A stretch of DNA of 5,669 bases from Pseudomonadota bacterium (GCA_009924885.1 RFQS01000153.1:1-5669), one strand, 5' to 3'. Numbered from the stretch's first letter, positions 1 to 5,669 are shown. The notes: generated by a model from the sequence alone, not told the origin. Program-made: numbers and translations.

Positions 1-1
1 A

Positions 2-418
2 TTATTAAACTCTTTATTAATTAAATTAATAACATCATTTACAGATTTATTGTTTGAATTTTTTGGACCAAAATTAAAACTGTCGCTTGTTATTGCTTCT
101 TTTTTATATAATTTCATTAACAATAAAAAACAATATAAGCCAAATGAATATAGTTTAAAAAAGAAAATAACTTTAGGAGTATTGGCTGCCACTGCGATTA
201 CTGGATTAGTTTTCCTAGCAATTAATGATAAAGGTATCGGACATAACCGTTATTACTTAAGTCCAGAAGACACAAAAGCTGATTCAATGACACAGCTATA
301 TGGATGTATTTACTCCCTAAGAGGTTGCTGTTCTTATCATGGAGGGATATTCGACGTTACTGGTAATAAAATTTTATGTCAAGATGGCACAATGAGTCCC
401 TCTTGTAGATGCTTATAG
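2..418 (+). CDS. Cys-rich small membrane-anchored or exported protein, probably 5'-partial
   Basis: I do not recognise a named family. The frame is open from base 2 to the stop at 416-418. The only start-like codon near the left end is TTG at 50, which has no Shine-Dalgarno site, and the 16 codons before it contain no stop, so the gene probably begins left of the window. Numbered from TTG 50 (122 residues), there is a hydrophobic stretch near 11-22, a basic patch (KKK, 37-39), then a clear membrane segment or signal anchor at about 41-59. The remaining ~60 residues should lie outside the membrane and hold six cysteines (86, 93, 94, 110, 119, 121) in the pattern GCCSYHGG ... CQDGTMSPSCRC. I recall this CCSxHGG...C.DGT.SPSC.C arrangement from small exported bacterial proteins of unknown function; disulfides or metal binding are possible but not shown. 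The stop lies 5 bases from the stop of the opposing 56-residue gene. Confidence 0.6.
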   Translation, partial: LLNSLLIKLITSFTDLLFEFFGPKLKLSLVIASFLYNFINNKKQYKPNEYSLKKKITLGVLAATAITGLVFLAINDKGIGHNRYYLSPEDTKADSMTQLYGCIYSLRGCCSYHGGIFDVTGNKILCQDGTMSPSCRCL

Positions 419-423
419 ATATT

Positions 424-594
424 TTAAAGTAACGGACTATCCCAGAGATTTTGCAAAAAAGATTTATTCGGATCAAGCAGCTTATAACGCTTGGCGCGAA
501 GATAGAAAATAAAGAACAAGCTAAATACAGTCAGCGAGAGCGTACCATAAACTAAACAAAATAAAAATCCAAAATTATTTAAATCTTCAATCAT
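424..594 (-). CDS. 56-residue single-span membrane protein, second gene of a micro-operon
   Basis: This short frame reads ATG (594-592) to TAA (426-424) and encodes 56 residues. The start is well supported: AAGGAG (605-600 on the minus strand) stands 5 bases before the ATG. The protein has a short acidic N-terminus (MIEDLNN), one hydrophobic segment at about residues 9-31, then a basic cluster (LRAKRYK, 32-38) and a polar tail ending in WDSPLL. The charge pattern predicts N-out, C-in by the positive-inside rule. One N-terminal span with a tyrosine-glycine in it and a basic helix after it resembles CcmD-type haem-exporter accessory proteins, but no ccm genes are visible and the likeness is only one of shape. 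It lies 38 bases after the 46-residue gene and is probably co-transcribed with it from the promoter at 828-856. Function unknown. Confidence 0.66.
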   Translation of the reverse strand: MIEDLNNFGFLFCLVYGTLSLTVFSLFFIFYLRAKRYKLLDPNKSFLQNLWDSPLL

Positions 595-599
595 ACCTA

Positions 600-605
600 C
601 TCCTT
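600..605 (-). promoter_or_regulatory. Strong Shine-Dalgarno site of the 56-residue gene
   Basis: The minus strand reads AAGGAG, then five bases (TAGGT), then ATG. It is among the strongest ribosome-binding sites in the window and is the main reason to accept such a short frame as a gene. Confidence 0.7.
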
Positions 606-632
606 CTTACCATAAGCTTCAAGGATATAAAT

Positions 633-773
633 TTACTGAAACTCTTGCTTTGCTTTAAGACGCTTCTCAAAATCCAAGAGTGTCTTATCAAGCATAAACA
701 TCAAGGCTCCAGCCAAAAGAGACAAAGTAAAAAATACAATCAAAGAAATCTGAAAAGGTGTAAGAACAATCAT
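633..773 (-). CDS. 46-residue single-span membrane protein, first gene of a micro-operon
   Basis: ATG (773-771) to TAA (635-633) encodes 46 residues. AAAGGA lies 8 bases before the ATG on the minus strand (AGGA at 785-782), which fixes the start. After a short N-terminus (MIVLTPFQ) there is one hydrophobic helix at about residues 9-28. A charged, probably amphipathic helix follows (DKTLLDFEKRLKAKQEFQ, 29-46) with evenly spaced Lys/Arg and Asp/Glu, so it could pack against a larger partner or form a coiled coil. A near-consensus promoter about 55 bases upstream (828-856) would give a leader of about 47 bases. I recognise no family. Small subunits of respiratory, transport or secretion complexes have this build, but nothing nearby names a partner. 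Confidence 0.62.
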   Translation of the reverse strand: MIVLTPFQISLIVFFTLSLLAGALMFMLDKTLLDFEKRLKAKQEFQ

Positions 774-827
774 TGATTCAATCCTTTTACATTACAGGAG
801 TACATATCCAATAATTTAACTGCAACA

Positions 828-856
828 ATTATACATTTAGCTCCTATACTGGTCAA
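828..856 (-). promoter_or_regulatory. Near-consensus sigma-70 promoter of the small-protein operon
   Basis: The minus strand has TTGACC (856-851), a spacer of exactly 17 bases (850-834) and a perfect TATAAT (833-828), i.e. 5/6 and 6/6 matches to the -35 and -10 consensus. Transcription should start near 821, leaving about 47 bases before the ATG of the 46-residue gene. It reads away from lepA, so the two small genes need not depend on lepA read-through. Confidence 0.62.
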
Positions 857-890
857 TAAAATATAAACCATAGCCAAATGACCGCAGTGT

Positions 891-1005
891 AATTTCCAGC
901 GATGCCGAGCATGCGATACCAGTATCGTATGCGAGCAAGCGAAAATACAAGCTTCGCTTACTTAAGGTACATGAGAATCATGAGGACGACGAAAACGCAG
1001 AAATT
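891..1005. repeat. GC-richer intergenic palindromic element after lepA
   Basis: By hand count, 891-1024 is about 47% GC against about 32% for 781-890, and the island is full of inverted repeats. One hairpin has arms 909-918 and 923-932 (ten pairs, one G-T) around CCAG. A second has perfect 7-base arms, AAGCGAA (937-943) and TTCGCTT (953-959), around a 9-base loop. Outer arms AATTTCCAGCG (891-901) and CGCAGAAATT (996-1005) are complementary apart from a small bulge, so the whole unit could fold as one branched structure. A hexamer CATGAG is repeated at 970-975 and 979-984. It may be a dispersed palindromic repeat, a 3'-end stabiliser or terminator for lepA, or a small structured RNA. No T-run follows either hairpin closely, so a classical intrinsic terminator is doubtful. 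Confidence 0.5.
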
Positions 1006-1024
1006 GGAGTTCCGCAACAGTGCC

Positions 1025-2815
1025 TTAATCCAACTTCAAAACAGCCATAAACGCATCCTGCGGCAGCTCTACTGAACCCACATTCTTCATACGCTTTTTA
1101 CCTTTCTTCTGTTTATCTAAAAGTTTTTTCTTACGAGAAATATCACCACCATAACACTTCGCAAGTACATCTTTACGGCGGGCTTTCACTGTCTGCCTTG
1201 CGATGATCTTACCACCTATTGCAGCCTGTATAGGGATCTCGAAAAGGTGCTGAGGGATTACTTCTTTAAGCTTACTTGCAAGCTTAGAACCCACATCATA
1301 GGCTTTATCACGGTGAACTATAGCAGAGAGTGCATCTACTTTTTCACCATTAAGTAAAATATCTAACTTCGATAAATAACTCTCACGATAATCAGTAAGC
1401 TCATAGTCCATAGTCGCATAGCCTTTAGACAGTGACTTCATCTGATCAAAGAAATCTGTAACTATCTCAGCAAGGGGTATGTGATACTCTAAATTCACAC
1501 GACTAGTTTCACTCATCGCATTATGATGCTTCATATCGATAAAAACACCTCGTTTATCTTGGCATAATTCCATAATGGCTCCGACATATTCTTTCGGCAG
1601 CATAATTTTCACCTTCATAAAAGGCTCTTCGATTCTGTCTCTCTGAGTAGGTTCTGGAAGATTACTCGGGTTATCTACTACTACCATTTTACCCGTGGTT
1701 AAATAAACTTTATAAGAAACGCTAGGCGCAGTAATAATCAGGTTTAGATCATATTCACGCTCTAATCTTTCCTGAATAACCTCCATATGCAGCATCCCAA
1801 GGAAGCCACATCTAAACCCAGAACCCAGTGCATTAGAAGTCTCTGGCTCAAAAACTATAGAAGTATCATTTAGCTTAAGCCTAGATAAAGCTTCTTTTAA
1901 ATCCGTGTATTCCACTGAATCAACTGGATACATACCACAGAACACCACTGGCATAGCGGCTTTATAACCAGGAATTGGTTGGTCTGCGGGGTGGTCCACC
2001 TGTGTAATCGTGTCACCAACGATGTTTTGAATTTCTTTTATTGAACAAGCTATGTAACCTACATCCCCAGCTCTGAGTTCCTCGACTTCTTTTTTGTTAG
2101 GCGTTCTATAACCGACTTCTATAACTTGATATTCTTTACCAGCCTGCATAAATCTAACATTTTCAAGCCTCTTAACTTTACCTTCAAGAATACGACAGTA
2201 AGCCACTATGCCAAGATAAGCATCATAATAACTATCAAAGACTAAGGCTTTTAAAGGCTTTTCCAGCTCTGATTTAGCTGGTGGAATACGTTCTATAATT
2301 GCATCTAAAAGCTTATCTATGTTATAACCTGTTTTAGCACTGATTTCTATAGCATCAGAACAGTCAAGACCGACTATATCTTCTACTTCTTTTTTTACTC
2401 TCTCCACCTCAGCACTAGGTAAATCCACCTTATTAATTACAGGGATAATTTCTAAATTATTTTCTAGAGCTAAATAGACATTAGCTAAAGTCTGTGCCTC
2501 CACGCCCTGTGTAGCATCTACTACGAGTAAAGCCCCTTCACAAGCAGCAAGCGACCGAGAAACTTCATAAGTAAAATCCACATGCCCTGGAGTATCGATT
2601 AAATTTAAAACATAGCCCTTATATTCCATACGAGCCATATTAAGCTTAATCGTAATACCACGTTCTCTTTCGATATCCATGCTATCTAAAAGCTGCTCTT
2701 TCATTTCGCGCTTAGTGATAGTCCCAGTAGCTTCTAGCAGCCTATCGGCTAAAGTTGACTTACCATGATCGATATGGGCAATTATTGAAAAAACTCGGGT
2801 TTTACTGTCTGACAC
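1025..2815 (-). CDS. lepA: Elongation factor 4 (LepA), ribosome-associated GTPase
   Basis: LepA/EF4 is a cytoplasmic translational GTPase, related to EF-G, that acts on ribosomes during initiation/assembly and back-translocation. All G motifs are present (numbered from the GTG start): AHIDHGKS at 13-20, RGIT at 52-55, DTPGH at 74-78, NKVD at 128-131 and SAK at 159-161. Domain II, the EF-G-like domains (GFRCGFLGMLHMEVIQERLE) and the LepA-specific C-terminal domain (AKCYGGDISRKKKLL near 552-566) follow without a break. I chose GTG at 2815 (596 residues, usual for the family) because homology begins within about seven residues and a perfect extended -10 element sits just upstream. Starts at 2851 (ATG) or 2866 (GTG) would add 12 or 17 unconserved residues and overlap the csaB-like gene. 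The LNDTSIVFEPETSNALGSGF region is of cyanobacterial/Firmicutes type. Confidence 0.97.
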   Translation of the reverse strand: MSDSKTRVFSIIAHIDHGKSTLADRLLEATGTITKREMKEQLLDSMDIERERGITIKLNMARMEYKGYVLNLIDTPGHVDFTYEVSRSLAACEGALLVVDATQGVEAQTLANVYLALENNLEIIPVINKVDLPSAEVERVKKEVEDIVGLDCSDAIEISAKTGYNIDKLLDAIIERIPPAKSELEKPLKALVFDSYYDAYLGIVAYCRILEGKVKRLENVRFMQAGKEYQVIEVGYRTPNKKEVEELRAGDVGYIACSIKEIQNIVGDTITQVDHPADQPIPGYKAAMPVVFCGMYPVDSVEYTDLKEALSRLKLNDTSIVFEPETSNALGSGFRCGFLGMLHMEVIQERLEREYDLNLIITAPSVSYKVYLTTGKMVVVDNPSNLPEPTQRDRIEEPFMKVKIMLPKEYVGAIMELCQDKRGVFIDMKHHNAMSETSRVNLEYHIPLAEIVTDFFDQMKSLSKGYATMDYELTDYRESYLSKLDILLNGEKVDALSAIVHRDKAYDVGSKLASKLKEVIPQHLFEIPIQAAIGGKIIARQTVKARRKDVLAKCYGGDISRKKKLLDKQKKGKKRMKNVGSVELPQDAFMAVLKLD

Positions 2816-2824
2816 TAGGATATG

Positions 2825-2833
2825 ATTATAACA
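2825..2833 (-). promoter_or_regulatory. Extended -10 promoter for lepA, near-symmetric with a -10 for the csaB-like gene
   Basis: The minus strand reads TGT-TATAAT (2833-2825), a perfect TGn-extended -10. No good -35 stands 17 bases upstream (CCATGC), as is common for extended -10 promoters. A start near 2818 would leave only about 3 bases before the GTG at 2815, so lepA mRNA may be almost leaderless. The overlapping plus-strand sequence TATGAT (2821-2826) matches a -10 at 5/6 and would start csaB-like transcription near 2833, about 4 bases before its ATG. The motifs are seen; promoter activity is inferred. Confidence 0.45.
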
Positions 2834-2836
2834 GTT

Positions 2837-3841
2837 ATGTTCATACTGCATGGTTATCTTAATCACGGGAATTACGGTGACGAACTTTTAGCCGAGATTG
2901 TAGAGAGAAGACTTAAAAAACACTACCCTGAAACTCCATTCGTGAAGCTTTCTAGCAAGAATTCATTTGCTGAGCATTTTAAGCTTCTCAACAGTGGAGA
3001 ATATTTAATCTGCCTAGGCGGCCTATTCCAAGATAAAACCAGCTTATTAACGCCTTTATATTATTTCTTAACTACTTTCTTAGCTCATTTAAAAGGCATG
3101 AAAATTTTATACCTCGCTCAAGGCATAGGCCCTTTAGAACACCCTATTGCTAAATGGTTATGTGAGAAAGCTTTTAAATTAGCTGATTTTGTGAGTGTCA
3201 GAGATAAATCCAGTGCAGAATTTTTAAAAGAAGCTGGTATTCGCCACTTCTACGGTGCAGATTTAGCATGGACTCTGTATTCTAATAGAAACCTTGTCCA
3301 GACACCAGAAGATTATGAAATCAGCCCAGAGATAAAAACTAAAATTGATTACTATCTTGGAAGCATCGAATCTCCAGTACCTATACTCTGCCTAAAAAAA
3401 GAAAAAGCCGAATATAGCGATGATTATATAGAAAGATTTTTAACTAGAGTTATAGAAGAGACTCTTCCAGACCCTAATTCACCTATCATCATTCTAGAAA
3501 TGCAGGATTCCGATGCCCGCTTACACCGTAAAGCCATGGAGTTAATCCGTAAATATCGCATGGCTAATAATGTAATTACTGAGCTTAAGGATGTATACCT
3601 TAAGGCTAGTGAGTTTTCACCAAATGAATTGCTTTATTGTTTAAATAAATATGGTTCTTCCATTACAGCGATGAGACTTCATGCACTAATCCTAGGTCAT
3701 ATCGCAGGGCTTAAATGCACGGCTATAGCCGTAGAACCTAAAATAAATGACTTTGTACAGCAGATAGATATTTATAATCTAGAAACCTTAAAAGATCGTG
3801 CTGAAAAGCATTATGACAAGGTACTATTCTTAAGCTTTTAA
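2837..3841 (+). CDS. csaB: Polysaccharide pyruvyl transferase family protein, CsaB-like
   Basis: Members of this family transfer pyruvate from phosphoenolpyruvate to a sugar to form a ketal. The CsaB branch pyruvylates the cell-wall polysaccharide that anchors S-layer-homology (SLH) domain proteins. Visible motifs (334-residue form): GNYGDE at 11-16, GGLFQD at 61-66, AQGIGP at 94-99, VRDKSS at 121-126, and the C-terminal MRLHALILGH near 279-288 followed by EPKINDF at 300-306. These are spaced as in a two-lobed GT-B-like fold, and the length is normal. No signal peptide or membrane span is seen, so it should be cytoplasmic. I prefer ATG 2837, because the family's first strand and GNxGDE loop begin a few residues in; ATG 2822 would add MIITV. 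Neither has a well-spaced Shine-Dalgarno (AGGA 2817-2820 is 1 or 16 bases away). The acceptor is unknown, and the symbol rests on family likeness. Confidence 0.8.
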   Translation: MFILHGYLNHGNYGDELLAEIVERRLKKHYPETPFVKLSSKNSFAEHFKLLNSGEYLICLGGLFQDKTSLLTPLYYFLTTFLAHLKGMKILYLAQGIGPLEHPIAKWLCEKAFKLADFVSVRDKSSAEFLKEAGIRHFYGADLAWTLYSNRNLVQTPEDYEISPEIKTKIDYYLGSIESPVPILCLKKEKAEYSDDYIERFLTRVIEETLPDPNSPIIILEMQDSDARLHRKAMELIRKYRMANNVITELKDVYLKASEFSPNELLYCLNKYGSSITAMRLHALILGHIAGLKCTAIAVEPKINDFVQQIDIYNLETLKDRAEKHYDKVLFLSF

Positions 3842-3845
3842 TTTT

Positions 3846-4928
3846 TTACCTGAAGGTCTTTTTCTTAACCTTGTAAACGAATAGAAGAACTTCTGCTACG
3901 GCTTTATAAAGCTCTGGTGGTATCTCTTGGTTAAGTCTTACTAGCCTGAATAAAGCTCTAGATAAAGGAATATTCGTAATAATCGGAATATTATAAGCTT
4001 CTGCAATTTCTATAATCTGCTGGGCGATTATCTCAGAACCCTTCGCTAAAATTATCGGAGCCTTGCTCATCTGATCATCATATTTAACCGCTAAAGCTAC
4101 GTGTTCTGGATTTTTAACGACGAAATCTGCTTCAGGTACTTTCTGTAAGCCGCTTCCACCACCACCTTGAGAAATTTCTCGCTGTTTCTGCCTACGCTTA
4201 GATTTAATTAAAGGATCACCCTCGGTACTCTTATATTCGTCCTTCATCTCTTTGAAGCTCATCTTCTGATCTTTCATAAACTTCCATTTTTGAAATAAAA
4301 AATCAACAATAGATACCGCGAAAAGCAAAATAGTACTTTTCCAAAAGAAATCCCAGAGTACATTTGCAACAGATATAAAACCCGCGAGCTTATTAGAAGC
4401 ATCTATATTACCAAGTATCGCTGGCAAATGCTCTTGGACAGTAAGGAATGCAATATAACCAACAGCTATAACCTTCACAAGACCTTTACCAAGCTCGAAT
4501 AAAGACTTTACGCTAAGCATATTTTTCAATCCCTTAATCGGATCTAACTTATCAAGCTTAAACTGCATTGGCTCAGTCGTAAACAGAAGTCCTCCAAGCT
4601 GCAATACTTCAATAATCACCGCAACAATTACAAGAGCAATCATAATCGGAACAAGAATTAATAAAATAGTTTTCCAAGCATGGAAAATAATAAACTGATT
4701 ACTGACTTTTTCAAAATCACCGATACTTCCCCAAAAAACTCTACAAAGATCCATTAGAAGCTTAAATATATAAGTCCCAAAATTAAAAAGACAGACGAAA
4801 CCCACTATCTGAACGGCAAGAGAGGTTAAATCCTTACTTTTAAAGACACTACCCTTTTTACGAGCTTCATTTAGCTTATGCTGAGTAGCTTCGAATTGTT
4901 TATCATCACTATCTTCATCGCCAGACAT
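3846..4928 (-). CDS. flhB: FlhB/SctU-family type III export switch protein
   Basis: FlhB (flagella) and SctU (injectisomes) are inner-membrane export-gate proteins whose cytoplasmic domain cuts itself at N/PTH to switch substrate class. The 360-residue protein has the family layout. An N-terminal basic helix (EATQHKLNEARKKGSVFKSKD, 13-33 with its preceding acidic stretch) is followed by four hydrophobic segments near 35-58, 86-110, 147-167 and 184-212. The linker has KEMKDEYKSTEGDP and IKSKRRQKQRE (226-251), then the cytoplasmic domain with PEADFVVKNPEH, APIILAKG and the helix IPPELYKAVAEVLLFVYKVKK. The cleavage motif is NPEH (273-276), not NPTH, and GGGG (255-258) lies upstream. EGDP and the C-terminal wording favour the flagellar type, but SctU is not excluded. 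AGGA stands 10 bases before the ATG. No other flagellar or secretion gene is in view, and the stop lies 4 bases from the csaB-like stop. Confidence 0.9.
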   Translation of the reverse strand: MSGDEDSDDKQFEATQHKLNEARKKGSVFKSKDLTSLAVQIVGFVCLFNFGTYIFKLLMDLCRVFWGSIGDFEKVSNQFIIFHAWKTILLILVPIMIALVIVAVIIEVLQLGGLLFTTEPMQFKLDKLDPIKGLKNMLSVKSLFELGKGLVKVIAVGYIAFLTVQEHLPAILGNIDASNKLAGFISVANVLWDFFWKSTILLFAVSIVDFLFQKWKFMKDQKMSFKEMKDEYKSTEGDPLIKSKRRQKQREISQGGGGSGLQKVPEADFVVKNPEHVALAVKYDDQMSKAPIILAKGSEIIAQQIIEIAEAYNIPIITNIPLSRALFRLVRLNQEIPPELYKAVAEVLLFVYKVKKKTFR

Positions 4929-5057
4929 AAAATTAAAATCCTAATTTATTACCTACAAGCAATGTATCAACAAAATGGCTAGGACACAAGCAGCATGCAA
5001 AATATAAGCCTAGCAAAAAGAAGTTAAGAAAAAGACAAGACTAAATTAGTCTATTTT
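4929..5057. promoter_or_regulatory. flhB upstream region with a small inverted repeat
   Basis: This gap between flhB and the malic enzyme gene holds no plausible gene. It contains perfect 6-base arms GCTAGG (4978-4983) and CCTAGC (5009-5014) around 25 bases that include TATATT on the minus strand (a weak -10 candidate) and the palindrome GCATGC (4993-4998). I found no convincing -35/-10 pair and no sigma-28-type flagellar promoter. The terminator of the malic enzyme gene occupies the right end. Confidence 0.3.
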
Positions 5058-5059
5058 TT
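5028..5059 (-). terminator. Probable intrinsic terminator of the malic enzyme gene
   Basis: Arms AGACTA (5038-5043) and TAGTCT (5047-5052) form a perfect 6-pair stem with a 3-base loop, 5 bases after the malic enzyme stop. On the minus strand a T-rich run (TGTCTTTTTCTT) follows; on the plus strand TTTTTT follows (5054-5059), so it could work both ways. The stem is short and has only two G-C pairs, so termination may be partial, with some read-through into flhB. Confidence 0.55.
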
Positions 5060-5669
5060 AAATAGTCGCCAAAGCCTTAATTTCAGGATCACCAGTTCTA
5101 ACTTCTTTACAAACTTTATCCTCAATAGCAACAAGCCTAACTGCTTCAGCTACTCTCTTAACAACATCTGGGTTAAAAGCATCTGGAATAATATATTCTG
5201 GATTAAGCTCTTCATCACTGACACAGCTAGCAATGGCTTTCGCCGCAGCTATTTTCATATTTTCAGTAACCGTATAAGCATTAGCATCTAAAAGACCTCT
5301 GAACATACCAGGAAAGCCTAAAACATTATTTATTTGATTAGGATAATCTGAACGACCAGTCGCCACTATCTTACAATACTTTCTAGCAAGAGCTGGATCG
5401 ACCTCTGGAGTAGGGTTTGACATAGCAAATACTACCGAATCTTTAGCCATACTCTTCAGTTCATCTTCACCAATCAAGTTAGGACCAGAAAGACCAATAA
5501 ATATATCTGCGCCTTCAAGTACCTGACTTAAACTGCCTTTCTCGTGATTTGGGTTGGTAATCTCAGCATAAGCTTCTTTAGAAGCATTCATATTACCGCT
5601 TCTACCTTTATAAATCGCCCCAGCCCTGTCACAGCCAATAACATTCTTAATGCCTAAATCTAAAATCAT
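5058..5669 (-). CDS. NAD(P)-dependent malic enzyme, C-terminal half (5'-partial)
   Basis: Malic enzyme oxidatively decarboxylates L-malate to pyruvate and CO2 with reduction of NAD+ or NADP+, linking the TCA cycle to pyruvate in the cytoplasm. Only 203 codons are in view, and the Met codon at the right edge lies inside the NAD-binding domain, not at the true start. From the edge one sees the Rossmann strand and acidic turn (NVIGCDRAGAIYKGR, 9-23), GADIFIGLSGPN (53-64), FAMSNPTPEV (81-90), and the hallmark ATGRSDYPNQINNVLGFPG (103-121) containing the malate-binding asparagines. The end at ...KALATI without a phosphotransacetylase domain makes it the short bacterial form, not the long MaeB fusion. 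Cofactor choice cannot be read from this part. A probable terminator follows directly, so it seems to be the last gene of its transcript. Confidence 0.94.
   Translation of the reverse strand: MILDLGIKNVIGCDRAGAIYKGRSGNMNASKEAYAEITNPNHEKGSLSQVLEGADIFIGLSGPNLIGEDELKSMAKDSVVFAMSNPTPEVDPALARKYCKIVATGRSDYPNQINNVLGFPGMFRGLLDANAYTVTENMKIAAAKAIASCVSDEELNPEYIIPDAFNPDVVKRVAEAVRLVAIEDKVCKEVRTGDPEIKALATI

Noticed and set aside
396..512. Plus-strand open frame reading ...TDYPRDFAKKIYSDQ... to TAA at 510-512, seeming to extend the first gene after a frameshift.
   Set aside because: It has no ATG/GTG/TTG start and is antisense to the 56-residue gene, which has a strong Shine-Dalgarno site and a clear membrane-protein design. 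The Cys module of the first gene also ends naturally at its own stop.
770..871. Minus-strand 33-residue frame (ATG at 871) whose TGA overlaps the ATG of the 46-residue gene (ATGA), suggesting translational coupling.
   Set aside because: Its start lies upstream of the near-consensus promoter at 828-856, so it would be only partly transcribed, and it has no ribosome-binding site.
971..1075. Plus-strand 34-residue frame starting MRIMRTTK and running into the lepA 3' end.
   Set aside because: No Shine-Dalgarno site. It reads through the palindromic island and then antisense through conserved lepA codons, so it is best seen as a shadow.
2816..2866. Longer lepA start at GTG 2866 (613 residues) or ATG 2851 (608 residues).
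   Set aside because: The added 12-17 residues are unlike LepA N-termini, overlap the opposing gene, and lie upstream of the extended -10 at 2833-2825.
1..5669. tRNA, rRNA, CRISPR arrays, insertion-sequence ends or transposase fragments.
   Set aside because: None could be seen by eye. There are no cloverleaf-like arms with a CCA end, no regularly spaced direct repeats and no transposase motifs in any frame.

Overview
This AT-rich bacterial window holds four conserved genes or gene parts (lepA, a CsaB-type polysaccharide pyruvyl transferase, flhB/sctU, and the 3' half of a malic enzyme). It also holds a partial gene for a Cys-rich membrane-anchored or exported protein and two very small membrane-protein genes that a length cut-off would miss. 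LepA is of the type seen in Cyanobacteria and Firmicutes, not the alphaproteobacterial type. A CsaB-type enzyme together with a flagellar-type export protein would fit a non-photosynthetic relative of Cyanobacteria (Melainabacteria/Vampirovibrionia) or another deep Gram-variable lineage. This placement is an inference from remembered family patterns and is only tentative.

Layout. Bases 2-418 (+) encode a protein with a membrane segment and a C-terminal six-cysteine motif; its frame is open to the left edge. Tail to tail with it, 424-594 and 633-773 (-) encode single-span membrane proteins of 56 and 46 residues. They sit in one short operon behind a near-consensus sigma-70 promoter (828-856) and each has a clear Shine-Dalgarno site. 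Bases 891-1005 form a GC-richer island of nested inverted repeats just after the lepA stop. lepA (1025-2815, -) and the csaB-like gene (2837-3841, +) diverge from a gap of about 20 bases holding a near-symmetric -10 region. The csaB-like gene converges on flhB (3846-4928, -) with 4 bases between the stops. Bases 4929-5057 carry the flhB leader, a small inverted repeat and a probable terminator for the malic enzyme gene (5058-5669, -), which runs off the right edge.

Functionally the window is mixed: translation (LepA), cell-surface polysaccharide modification (CsaB-like), type III/flagellar export switching (FlhB) and central carbon metabolism (malic enzyme). There is no sign of one pathway or of a mobile element. 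The least explained parts are the two-gene micro-operon, the hairpin island after lepA, the shared divergent promoter, and the NPEH variant of the FlhB self-cleavage motif.
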